Positions 16,681-24,070 of a stretch of DNA of 39,459 nt are shown here, in pieces. How positions within the stretch are numbered: position 1 is the stretch's first letter; each line of letters opens with the position of its first letter. The position numbers were made by a program, and so were the translations under genes. Where the stretch lies: positions 1-39,459 of the forward strand of contig JAKBAA010000028.1 in assembly GCA_021809425.1 (NCBI GenBank), read 5' to 3'. Below the pieces are notes generated by a model. That model did no database searches and was not told where the DNA came from. It saw only the letters and a program-made list of their open reading frames with translations. Origin of the DNA: Actinomycetes bacterium. Its GTDB lineage: Bacteria > Actinomycetota > Acidimicrobiia > Acidimicrobiales > Bog-793.

Positions 16681-16998
16681 GTGAGGGTGGGGGACGAGAC
16701 AAGAAGCGACGCGCTCGACGTCCTCGTGCACAACGAGGGCGACGACGTCGGGGTGGCGATCCATGATCTCGAGCCGGGTGAGGTGCTCGCCGGCTGGCTC
16801 GACTCGGAGCGGCGCGAGCGGATCCCGGTGAAGGAGGCGGTCCTCCTCGGCCACAAGGTGGCCCTGCGGGACCTCGCCGAAGGCGCCGACGTCATCGAGT
16901 ACTCGGTGCGCGTCGCGCACACCCGCTGCGCGATCGAGCGCGGCGCCTATGTCCACACGCACAACGTGAGGAGCGCACGATGGCAGCAGAGCGCCTGA
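16681..16998 (+). CDS. suyA: SAF-domain small subunit, SuyA-like (sulfolactate sulfo-lyase / altronate dehydratase family)
   Basis: Predicted 105-residue SAF-domain protein, the size of a free-standing small subunit in the UxaA/SuyA group. Marks: VLVHNEGDDVGVAIHDLEPGE near the N-terminus, LLGHKVALRDLAEGADVIEY in the middle, and GAYVHTHNVRSARW at the end, all expected in SuyA and in the N-terminal part of altronate dehydratase. A GTG start at 16681 or 16687 is possible; AAGGA (16673-16677) favours the second. It overlaps the large-subunit gene by 19 nt, so the two subunits should be made in equal amounts. The SuyA rather than altronate role is inferred from neighbours and from motifs of the partner. 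Confidence 0.8.
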   Translation: MRVGDETRSDALDVLVHNEGDDVGVAIHDLEPGEVLAGWLDSERRERIPVKEAVLLGHKVALRDLAEGADVIEYSVRVAHTRCAIERGAYVHTHNVRSARWQQSA

Positions 16999-18137
16999 CC
17001 GGCTACCGCCGGTCCGACGGCGGGGTCGGCATTCGCAACCACGTCGTCGTGCTGCCGGTCGACGACCTCTCGAACGCCGCCGCCGAGCGCGTGGCGAGCG
17101 TCGTGCCGGGGGTGCTCGCCCTCCCGCACGCGTACGGCCGCCTGCAGTTCGGCCCCGATCTCGAGCTCACCTTCTCGACGCTGATCGGCACCGGGTGCAA
17201 CCCGAACGTCGCCGCGGCGGTCGTGATCGGGATCGAGCCCGCCTGGACGGCGCGCATCGTGGACGCGATCGCGGCGACCGGCAAGCCGGCCGTCGGCCTC
17301 TCGATCGAGCGCCACGGCGACCTGCAGACGATCGCCGAGGCGGCGCGCCATGCGGCGCGTATGTTGCAGGACGCGACCGCGCTCGAGCGCGAGGAGGTCC
17401 GGATCGAGGAGATCATGATCTCGATCAAGTGCGGCGAGTCCGACACGACGACCGGCCTCGGGTCTTGCCCGACGACCTCGGTCGTCGTCGACCGCCACGT
17501 CAATCGCGGTGGCACGGTGCTCTTCGGCGAGACGAGCGAGCTCACCGGGGGCGAGCACCTGATCGCCGAGCGTTGCATCGACGACGAGGTCCGCAAGCGC
17601 TTCATGAGCATGTACGACAACTACATCGCCATGATCGAGGCGACGGGTGCGAACCTGCTCGGGTCACAGCCAACCGAGGGCAACATCCGCGGCGGCCTGT
17701 CCACGATCGAGGAGAAGGCGCTCGGCAACATCGCCAAGACCGGCACGGTGCCGGTCGTGGACGCCATCGAGCCAGCGGCGCGGCCCACCAAGGCCGGGCT
17801 GAACTTCATGGACAGCTCCTGCGCGGCAGCCGAGACGATCACGTTGATGGCGGCCGGTGGGGCCGTGCTCCACGTGTTCCCGACGGGGCAGGGCAACGTG
17901 ATCGGCAACCCGATCGAGCCGGTCATCAAGGTGACGTCGAACCCGGTGACGGCTTCGACGATGTCGGAGCACATCGACCTCGACGTGTCGGGGATCCTCA
18001 CGGGCGAGCTCGGCCTGCAGCAGGCGGGGGACCAGCTCGAAGCGCTGATCGCGCAGACGATCCGCGGCCGGCTGACCTGCGCGGAGGTGCTCGGTCATCG
18101 GGAGTTCGTGCTCACCAAGCTGTACCAGAGTGCCTGA
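16980..18137 (+). CDS. suyB: UxaA-family large subunit, SuyB-like ((2R)-sulfolactate sulfo-lyase candidate)
   Basis: Predicted 385-residue catalytic subunit, the length of SuyB and shorter than fused UxaA (~500). Features: YRRSDGGVGIRNHVVVLPVDD at the N-terminus, four cysteines in conserved-looking contexts for an iron or Fe-S site (C73 in GTGCNPN, C151 in KCGESDTTTGL, C163 in GSCPT, C281 in SSCAAAE), TEGNIRGGLSTIEEKALGN, and an ALGHREF-type ending (VLGHREFVLTKLYQSA). KCGESDTTTGL and the C-terminal GHREF...TKLY are features I associate with SuyB rather than sugar-acid dehydratases. SuyAB releases sulfite and pyruvate from (R)-sulfolactate. Adjacent ComC-like and SlcC-like dehydrogenases support this; the remaining alternative is a sugar-acid dehydratase. 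Confidence 0.82.
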   Translation: MAAERLTGYRRSDGGVGIRNHVVVLPVDDLSNAAAERVASVVPGVLALPHAYGRLQFGPDLELTFSTLIGTGCNPNVAAAVVIGIEPAWTARIVDAIAATGKPAVGLSIERHGDLQTIAEAARHAARMLQDATALEREEVRIEEIMISIKCGESDTTTGLGSCPTTSVVVDRHVNRGGTVLFGETSELTGGEHLIAERCIDDEVRKRFMSMYDNYIAMIEATGANLLGSQPTEGNIRGGLSTIEEKALGNIAKTGTVPVVDAIEPAARPTKAGLNFMDSSCAAAETITLMAAGGAVLHVFPTGQGNVIGNPIEPVIKVTSNPVTASTMSEHIDLDVSGILTGELGLQQAGDQLEALIAQTIRGRLTCAEVLGHREFVLTKLYQSA

Positions 18138-18200
18138 GCGGCGGCCGCCGGGAGCTCGTGCGCACCAAGCGGGACCTGCGTGACCGAGTAGCGGCCGCCG
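18091..18200. repeat. Degenerate 50-nt tandem duplication at the end of the SuyB-like gene
   Basis: 18091-18140 and 18141-18190 align with about 36 of 50 identities, and the next unit begins with an exact GCGGCCGCCG (18141 and 18191). The best block, CGGGAG-T/C-TCGTGC-T/G-CACCAAGC, matches 20/22 (18099-18120 vs 18149-18170). The duplicated part is the last codons of the gene; 50 is not a multiple of 3, so the copy is non-coding. Confidence 0.6.
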
Positions 18201-18265
18201 ACAGGGGGTTGGGGGAACAGCGAGTCCTCGTGGCAAGTGCCAGGGGCGTAAGGAGGGGGAAAGAC

Positions 18266-19321
18266 ATGAGAGTTCGGGCACGTCGGTTCGGCCGCGCGCG
18301 CGTCGCCCTCGCAGGGGCGTCGGCGGTGGTCATGGGGGTGGTCGGGGGGGTCTCCCTCGGCACCGGGGGCGCGTCGGCGGCGGCGCACAAGGCACTTCCG
18401 CCAATTGCCAACATCGACATCGGTCTGGCGCTCTCGCCACCGAAGGTGGTCTTCATGGGGCCCTACGTGGCCCAGGCGGAGGGCTTCTTTCGCAAGGAGC
18501 GCCTGAACGTGCACTTCATCTCGATGCCGAACGGCCTGCAGACCGAGCTCGGCACGACGGCGGGGACGATCAACTTCGGCTTCAGCTCGGCGACCGACGC
18601 GATCGAGTCGGCGGCCGCCAATGCGCCGATCCACGCCATTGCCTCCTACGGCCTCACGCTCGACACCGAGTGCGTCGCCGCGCCGGGGATCCACAGTGCG
18701 AAGCAGCTCATCGGCCAGCCGGTTGGCTCGACGGGTGCGGGTGGGTTCTCGATCGTGACCCTCGCGGCCTGCCTCTCGCCGGAGCACGTCTCGATCAGCC
18801 AGGTCAAGCCGATCACGATGACCCGCTCGGAGTTCGTGCCGGCGCTGACGACGGGGCGGATCAAGGTGGCCGTCTTCCACGCCGATGACGCGTACGTGGT
18901 GCTGCACCAGCTGAAGGGCGCCACGGTCCTCTACAACGAGTACCAGTCGCTTCCGAAGTGGTGGTACGGCGGGATCACGGCGCTCGACAGCTACACCAAG
19001 CACCACGTCGCCGTCACCGAGCGCTTCCTCGCAGCGCTCATCATGGCGAACCGCTGGATGAACAACCCGAAGAACACGGCGAAGCTGATCGACATCGGCG
19101 TCAGCGCCACCCAGGAGGATCGGGCGGCGGTCGCGTATGCCGTGCACTTCGAGCAGCAGTCGAAGACCTGGCCGACGGGCCTCGGGCTTCCCCCGGCCTC
19201 CGTCGAGTACACGGCGCACCGGCTCGTCCAGCTGAAGGTGCTCAAGACGGCCCCGTCCTACTACTCGGTCGTCAACCCGACCTACCAGGAGGCGGCCCTC
19301 AAGATGGTGGGCAACGGGTGA
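18266..19321 (+). CDS. ABC transporter substrate-binding protein (SsuA/TauA/NMT1 type), copy 1
   Basis: Predicted 351-residue secreted binding protein. A basic N-terminus and hydrophobic stretch form a Sec signal peptide, with cleavage probably after ASA near residue 38; there is no lipobox. The mature part has the NMT1/SsuA fold: ALSPPKVVFMGPYVAQAEGFF, STGAGGFSIVTLAA, and MTRSEFVPALTTGRI-x-VAVFHADDAY. It is clearly paralogous to the protein at 32637. An excellent Shine-Dalgarno, AAGGAGGGGG (18250-18259), precedes ATG 18266. Cognate ATPase and permease genes are about 9 kb away (28778-30528). Likely ligand, by context: a sulfonate or organic acid. Confidence 0.87.
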   Translation: MRVRARRFGRARVALAGASAVVMGVVGGVSLGTGGASAAAHKALPPIANIDIGLALSPPKVVFMGPYVAQAEGFFRKERLNVHFISMPNGLQTELGTTAGTINFGFSSATDAIESAAANAPIHAIASYGLTLDTECVAAPGIHSAKQLIGQPVGSTGAGGFSIVTLAACLSPEHVSISQVKPITMTRSEFVPALTTGRIKVAVFHADDAYVVLHQLKGATVLYNEYQSLPKWWYGGITALDSYTKHHVAVTERFLAALIMANRWMNNPKNTAKLIDIGVSATQEDRAAVAYAVHFEQQSKTWPTGLGLPPASVEYTAHRLVQLKVLKTAPSYYSVVNPTYQEAALKMVGNG

Positions 19322-19372
19322 GCGCACGGCGCAAGCCCGCGGTGTAGGTGCTGGACGGAGAGGGAGACCAAC

Positions 19373-20155
19373 ATGCCCGGATCGCTCGCAAGCCTGCGTT
19401 TTGACGAGCTCACCGACCCAGAGATCGCGTCACGTCTGGAGCAGCGTGCGCTCGTGCTGGTGCCCTGTGGGAGCACCGAGCAGCACGGGCCGCACCTGCC
19501 GACCTCGACGGACTTTCTTGCAAGCCTTGCGATCTGCGATCTCGTGGCGGCCGAGCTCGGTGGGCTCGTGCTGCCGGGCATGCAGTTCGGCGTGACGCCC
19601 ATCCACATGGGCTTCGCCGGCACGGTCTCCCTCTCTGCCGCCACCTTCGAGCAGGTGCTGTACGAGATGGTGGCCTCGCTGTCCTCCCACGGCGTGCGCG
19701 AGGTGGCGTTCGTGAACTGGCACGAGGGGAACATCGCTTCCCTCGGCAACCTCGGGAGCCGCCTCACCCAAGAGCTGGGCATGAACGTGGTGCTCGCGCA
19801 CGCCTGCTACGTGGCCGAGGAGCTCTTCGGCGAGCAGCTCGGTGGCCTCACCCACGGCGGCGCGATCGAGGGGGCAGCCGTGCTCGGGGCGCGCCCGGAG
19901 CTCGCGCACTACGAGCGCCTCGATCGTTCGGCGAGCTCCCCGGGGGAGCGGCCCGCTGACCACGCACGACGGGGCAGGGCGTTCCAGAGCGTGCTGAAGG
20001 ACATCCGGGAGATAAGCGACACCGGGTGGTACGGCTCGGCGAGCGAGGTCAGCCGGGACGAGGGCAGCGCCCTCATCAAGGGGGTTGCCGAGGTCGTCAC
20101 GCGCGAGCTCGGCGACCGGTTCGCGCGCCTCGCGGCGATGCGCCCGTCGTCGTGA
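19373..20155 (+). CDS. Creatininase-family amidohydrolase/peptidase
   Basis: Predicted 260-residue metal-dependent hydrolase. The metal-binding motif is CGSTEQHGPHLPTSTD (E36, H38, H41, D47). NWHEGN (115-120) replaces the more usual N-G-H-G-G-N. THGGAIEGA holds H161 and E167. The family includes creatininase, MftE of mycofactocin maturation, and enzymes opening cyclic amides, so the reaction cannot be named; no mycofactocin genes are visible. It lies 51 nt after the binding-protein gene, and its stop overlaps the cupin start (GTGA), so both belong to one transcript. Confidence 0.82.
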   Translation: MPGSLASLRFDELTDPEIASRLEQRALVLVPCGSTEQHGPHLPTSTDFLASLAICDLVAAELGGLVLPGMQFGVTPIHMGFAGTVSLSAATFEQVLYEMVASLSSHGVREVAFVNWHEGNIASLGNLGSRLTQELGMNVVLAHACYVAEELFGEQLGGLTHGGAIEGAAVLGARPELAHYERLDRSASSPGERPADHARRGRAFQSVLKDIREISDTGWYGSASEVSRDEGSALIKGVAEVVTRELGDRFARLAAMRPSS

Positions 20156-20517
20156 CGCCCCGCGTGCTGCGTCCGGAGGAGGGGCGGCGCCTCGAGCTGA
20201 ACGGCCGTGTCGCCACCGAGCTGATCGGGGCGGCCGATCCCGATGCCGAGGTCACCGTGCGCCTCGTCGAGGTTGCGCCCGAAGGCGTGACCCCACGGCC
20301 CCTTCACGTGCACGAGGGGGTCGCCGAGGTGGTCTACGTGCGGCGAGGCCGGGCGACGCTCCACCACGAGGGGGGCACGCAGCTGGTGGAGGCCGGCGAC
20401 TGCGTCCACATCCCCGCCGGGCAGCGGCACAAGATCGCGCCCCGGGGCGACGAGCCGCTGGAGCTGCTCTGCGTCTTCGGGACGCGTGACCTGGCCGCGA
20501 GAACCCGGGAGGGCTGA
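20152..20517 (+). CDS. Small cupin protein
   Basis: Predicted 121-residue single-domain cupin. Motif 1 includes H52-x-H54 and E59 in PLHVHEGVAEVVYVRRGRATL; motif 2 is GDCVHIPAGQRHKI with H93, giving the 3-His/1-Glu metal site. GTG 20152 overlaps the creatininase stop, and the stop at 20517 is 3 nt before the dehydrogenase start, so it is in the middle of a tightly coupled operon. Possible roles: isomerase, dioxygenase, or ligand-binding protein. Confidence 0.78.
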   Translation: MTPRVLRPEEGRRLELNGRVATELIGAADPDAEVTVRLVEVAPEGVTPRPLHVHEGVAEVVYVRRGRATLHHEGGTQLVEAGDCVHIPAGQRHKIAPRGDEPLELLCVFGTRDLAARTREG

Positions 20518-20520
20518 ACC

Positions 20521-21504
20521 GTGACGACCACGCCCACGGCGCGTGTGCTGTGCCTGCGCCCCGAGGCGGACTTTGTCGCCGTCGGGGTGGCGCCCTCGGC
20601 CGGGCTCGAGGTCGAGTACCTCGCCGACGAGACCGGGCTCGACGCCATCGGTCCCGAGGTGGCCGGCCTCGTGCTGCCCTCGGCCGGCGCGGCGGTGCCG
20701 AACGAGCTGTTCGCCACGGCGAGCGGCCTGCGCATCGTCCAGTTCACGGGCGCCGGCACCGACCGGGTCGCTCCCGGGGTGCTTCCCGAGGGCTGTGCCG
20801 TGTGCAACGTGCCCGGCGCCAGTGCGCCGGACGTGGCGGCCTATGTGGTGCTGGCGGCGGGGACCCTGTTCCGGGGCCTCCGGTGGGGCGACGCGCTGCT
20901 GCGTGAGGGCCGCTACGGCGAGGCGCGCGCCGCCCTGGTCCCGGCCAGGGTGCGCGGCTTTCGCGGCCTCCGGGTGGGCATCGTCGGCTTTGGGGACATC
21001 GGGGTCCACGCCGCCCGCCTGTTCGAGGCGTTCGGCTGCGAGATCGCCTATGCCGACCCGGTGCCGCCGGCACGCGCCGAGGCGGCGCGGTACCCGCGCA
21101 TGGAGCTGGGCGAGCTGTGCAGGTTCGCCGAGCTCCTCACCGTCCACGTGCCGCTGCTCCCGGCGACGCGGGGGCTGATCGGGCGCGGGGAGCTGGCGGC
21201 GCTCGGGGCGAAGGCGGTCCTCGTCAACGCCGCCCGCGGCGGGGTCGTCGACGAGGCGGCCCTCATCGAGGCGCTCGACGCCGGCCAGCTGCGGGGGGTG
21301 GCGCTCGACGTCTACGGGGAGGAGCCGCTCCCGTCCGACTCGCCGCTGCTGGCGGCGGCCGAGCGGCACCGGGACAAGACGCTGCTCACGCCGCACGTCG
21401 CAGGTGTCACGCCGGAGGCCTCCCGGGTCCTGTTCGCGAGCGCCTGGGCAAACGTCGAGGACGTCCTCGTGAAGGGGGCGGCACCCGAGCACCAGGTGCG
21501 CTGA
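20521..21504 (+). CDS. D-isomer-specific 2-hydroxyacid dehydrogenase (SlcC-like candidate)
   Basis: Predicted 327-residue NAD(P)-dependent dehydrogenase of the D-3-phosphoglycerate dehydrogenase family. The Rossmann glycine motif is G156-F-G-D-I-G161; the catalytic trio is R239 (NAARGG), E268 (DVYGEEP) and H292 (TPHVAG); all are intact. GTG start 3 nt after the cupin gene. SlcC, the (S)-sulfolactate dehydrogenase of the sulfolactate racemization route, belongs to this family. With the Ldh2 enzyme at 15489 and the SuyAB-like pair, the three together match that route (inference). Glycerate, phosphoglycerate or glyoxylate activity is an alternative. Confidence 0.85.
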   Translation: MTTTPTARVLCLRPEADFVAVGVAPSAGLEVEYLADETGLDAIGPEVAGLVLPSAGAAVPNELFATASGLRIVQFTGAGTDRVAPGVLPEGCAVCNVPGASAPDVAAYVVLAAGTLFRGLRWGDALLREGRYGEARAALVPARVRGFRGLRVGIVGFGDIGVHAARLFEAFGCEIAYADPVPPARAEAARYPRMELGELCRFAELLTVHVPLLPATRGLIGRGELAALGAKAVLVNAARGGVVDEAALIEALDAGQLRGVALDVYGEEPLPSDSPLLAAAERHRDKTLLTPHVAGVTPEASRVLFASAWANVEDVLVKGAAPEHQVR

Positions 21505-21661
21505 GGGGGCGTAGCGCAGCGGGATCGAGCGTTCGGGCACGCCCGGCGATCGGGTGCCGTGCACGGTGCGCCCGCGGAGGTCTGCGCCGGCGGAGGTCAG
21601 CGCTGCGGCGGGCCGTCCGCGGCAGGGCCGTGAGGACAGAGAGCAGAGAGAGGACGGCAGG

Positions 21662-22744
21662 ATGGGAACCAACAGGGGAGACCGGGTCGCGCTCGCGGCG
21701 GTCGGGCTGGGCCGCTGGGGACGGGTGATGGCTGCGGCCTACCGCAGCAGCCCGGTCGTCGAGCTGCGCACCTGCTACACCCGCGACCCGGAGCGGCGGG
21801 CCCGGTTCGCGGCCGATCACTCCTGTGCGGCCGAGGAGTCCTACGAGGCGCTGCTCGCCCGGGACGACATCGACGGCGTCGTGCTCACGGTGCCGAACGA
21901 CCAGCACGCGCCGATGATCGAGGCTGCGGCGGCAGCGGGCAAGCACGTCTATGTCGAGAAGCCGGTCGCCGTCGCCCCGGCAGACATCCGCAGGATCGCG
22001 GAGGCGGTGCGGTCCTCGGGGATCGTGTTCGCCTGCGGCCACAGCGCGCGCCGCCTGGCGGGGGTGCGCGAGATGCGTCGTCGCCTCGAGGCGGGCGAGC
22101 TCGGCCAGCCGTCGCTCGTCGAGGCGATCTTCTCCAACGAGCGCGGCCTCGAGCTGAAGGACGGCGACTGGCGCGGGGATCCCGCCCAGTGTCCTGGCGG
22201 ACCGCTCACCCAGCTCGGGATCCATCAGATCGACAACCTCAACTACCTGTTCGGCGTCCCGCGCCGGGTGATGGGGATCGGCAGGAGGGGCGCGGTCGCG
22301 GTGCAGAACACGATGGTCGTCGCCGCCCTGCTCGAGTTCGACGGGGTCGCCGGGTATCTCGGCGCGGATTGGCTGACCCCGGGCGCCTTCACGATCGACC
22401 TGTACGGCTCCAAGGCCCGCCTGCGCTACGACCTCGACTTCTCCTGGTGGAGCAACTCGGCCGACACCGACGCGCACACGAGCCTGAGGGAGGTGGCGAT
22501 CGCGACCGACAGCGCCGATCCGGACGGCCGCGTCCTCGCCGAGCGCGCCGTCCCGCTCGCTCCCCGCGACCACCTGCGCGAGGAGATCGAGGAGTTCGCC
22601 CTGGCGACCCGGGGAGAAGCGACCGTCGAGGTCAACCTCGACGTGGCGATCGCCAACGTCGCCGTCGTGCTGTCGGTCGCCCGAGCGATCGACGAGCGGC
22701 GCCAGGTCGAGGTGGCCGAGGTGCTGGCCGAGCTCGGGGCCTAG
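21662..22744 (+). CDS. Gfo/Idh/MocA-family oxidoreductase
   Basis: Predicted 360-residue protein. The N-terminal Rossmann domain has AAVGLGRWGRVMAAAY; V-x-VPNDQHAPMI and EKPVAV carry the family lysine (E-K-P). The C-terminal domain has GDWRGDPAQCPGGPLTQLGIHQIDNL, including the H-x-x-D motif seen in this family. ATG 21662 was chosen (GGCAGG upstream); the reading frame before it is low-complexity. The family oxidises or isomerises sugars, inositols and related polyols with NAD(P). Placed after the 2-hydroxyacid dehydrogenase with a 157-nt gap, in the same direction. Substrate not readable. Confidence 0.85.
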   Translation: MGTNRGDRVALAAVGLGRWGRVMAAAYRSSPVVELRTCYTRDPERRARFAADHSCAAEESYEALLARDDIDGVVLTVPNDQHAPMIEAAAAAGKHVYVEKPVAVAPADIRRIAEAVRSSGIVFACGHSARRLAGVREMRRRLEAGELGQPSLVEAIFSNERGLELKDGDWRGDPAQCPGGPLTQLGIHQIDNLNYLFGVPRRVMGIGRRGAVAVQNTMVVAALLEFDGVAGYLGADWLTPGAFTIDLYGSKARLRYDLDFSWWSNSADTDAHTSLREVAIATDSADPDGRVLAERAVPLAPRDHLREEIEEFALATRGEATVEVNLDVAIANVAVVLSVARAIDERRQVEVAEVLAELGA

Positions 22745-22800
22745 CGCCGCCGCCGCTTCGGCGGGTCGACGCGTGACGTTGGGAACGTGCTCCGGGACGT

Positions 22801-24012
22801 GTGCTGGACGACGGGGTGGTGAGGGCGGTGGCGGTGGGCAGAGCAGGGCAAGGATCGGCTCGGGGGCTGCGCCTCGTGGCGCAGCACGACCTCGGCGGAT
22901 ATGGCGACGGCATGCAGGTGATCCGTGTCGGCGATGCCGTCTACGTCGGCCACACGGGGACCTCGGGCGCGGGAACGACGGTGCTCGACGTTCGTGACGT
23001 CGCTGCCCCGAGGCTCGCCGCACAGTGGAGCGCCCCGGCGCACTCCCATTCCCACAAGGTGCAGGTGGCCAATGGGTACCTGCTCGTCAACCACGAGCAA
23101 TTTCCGTACCGTGGCCCCGCGGCGGGTCCGGTGTCGGCCGGGATCGCCGTCTACTCGCTCGCCGATCCGCTGGCACCAGAGCCGGTCGGCTTCTGGTCCT
23201 CGGGGGGGCGCGGCGTGCACCGTGTCGTGTGGGACGGCGGTCGCTACGCCCACTGCTCGGCGATCCCCGACGGCTTTCGCGACCGCATCTTCGTGGTGCT
23301 CGACATGGCGGACCCGACGAGCCCGAGCCCGGCCGGCCGTTGGTGGTGGCCCGGCATCCGGGAGGGCGAGGAGCGCACCTGGCCGGAGGGTGAGCGGTAC
23401 GCGGCCCACCACGCGCACGTCGACGGGCGCTACGCCTACCTCGGCTTCGACGATGCCGGGCTCGTCGTGCTCGACGTCTCCGACTGGACGGCCCCTCGAC
23501 GCGTCGCCCACCTTGGTTGGGAGGGAGGGGCAACCCATACCTGCCTGCCGCTCCGCTCCCGTCATCTCGTCGTTGCCACCGACGAGCAGCAACGAGATGG
23601 CCCGCATGCCCCCGAGCGCGCCATCCGGGTGATCGACGTCGCCGATCCGACGGCCCCGCGGGTCCTCGCCAAGCTGCCCATACCCGAGGGCGACTTTGCC
23701 GAGCTGCCGATGCGGTTCGGCGCCCACAACCTGCACGAGAACCAAGAGGGCGCCTACCAGAGCGATCGCCTCATCTTTGCGACCTATTTCAGCGCGGGCG
23801 TCCGCGTCTACGACCTCGCCGACCCGCAGGCGCCGGTCGAGGCCGCCTCCTTCGTGCCCGATCCTCCCCGTGGCCAGCCCGTCGCCCAGTCGAACGACCT
23901 CTTCGTCGACGCCGACGGCTACGTGTGGGTGACCGATCGGCTGGGCGGCGGGCTCATGGTCCTCGAGCCCGAGCCCTGGCTGCGCGCACTGATGGAGGAG
24001 GCACGAACGTGA
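22801..24012 (+). CDS. LVIVD-repeat beta-propeller protein
   Basis: Predicted 403-residue soluble protein. Repeated motifs of the form LDVRDVAAPRL, YSLADPLAPEPV, LDMADPTSPSPAG, LDVSDWTAPRRV, IDVADPTAPRVL and YDLADPQAPVEA (about six to seven blades) are typical LVIVD propellers. Histidines cluster in AHSHSHKVQ, AAHHAHVDGRY and GAHNLHENQ, suggesting a metal site as in selenium-binding-protein/lactonase-like propellers. No signal peptide seen. GTG 22801 is the likely start, 56 nt after the preceding gene. An oddity for a catabolic operon; it may be a lactonase, dioxygenase-like or binding protein. Confidence 0.75.
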   Translation: MLDDGVVRAVAVGRAGQGSARGLRLVAQHDLGGYGDGMQVIRVGDAVYVGHTGTSGAGTTVLDVRDVAAPRLAAQWSAPAHSHSHKVQVANGYLLVNHEQFPYRGPAAGPVSAGIAVYSLADPLAPEPVGFWSSGGRGVHRVVWDGGRYAHCSAIPDGFRDRIFVVLDMADPTSPSPAGRWWWPGIREGEERTWPEGERYAAHHAHVDGRYAYLGFDDAGLVVLDVSDWTAPRRVAHLGWEGGATHTCLPLRSRHLVVATDEQQRDGPHAPERAIRVIDVADPTAPRVLAKLPIPEGDFAELPMRFGAHNLHENQEGAYQSDRLIFATYFSAGVRVYDLADPQAPVEAASFVPDPPRGQPVAQSNDLFVDADGYVWVTDRLGGGLMVLEPEPWLRALMEEART

Positions 24013-24070
24013 CGGTTCGCCGTTCGCCCGGGCGACGGGCGGGCCGGCTGCTCGCCTGAGGGCAGGCTCC

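Noticed and set aside
13770..16922. 1,050-codon minus-strand open frame opposite the second MFS and dehydrogenase genes
   Set aside because: Arg/Gly/Pro-rich translation without any family signature; covered by well-supported + strand genes.
16681..18137. Annotation as plain altronate dehydratase
   Set aside because: Split subunits, ~385-aa large subunit and motif details favour SuyAB; no uronate pathway genes (UxaB/UxaC, KdgK) are present.
24009..24059. 16-codon ORF starting with GTG at 24009, overlapping the LVIVD stop codon
   Set aside because: Too short, Arg-rich, no Shine-Dalgarno of its own beyond coupling; more likely chance.
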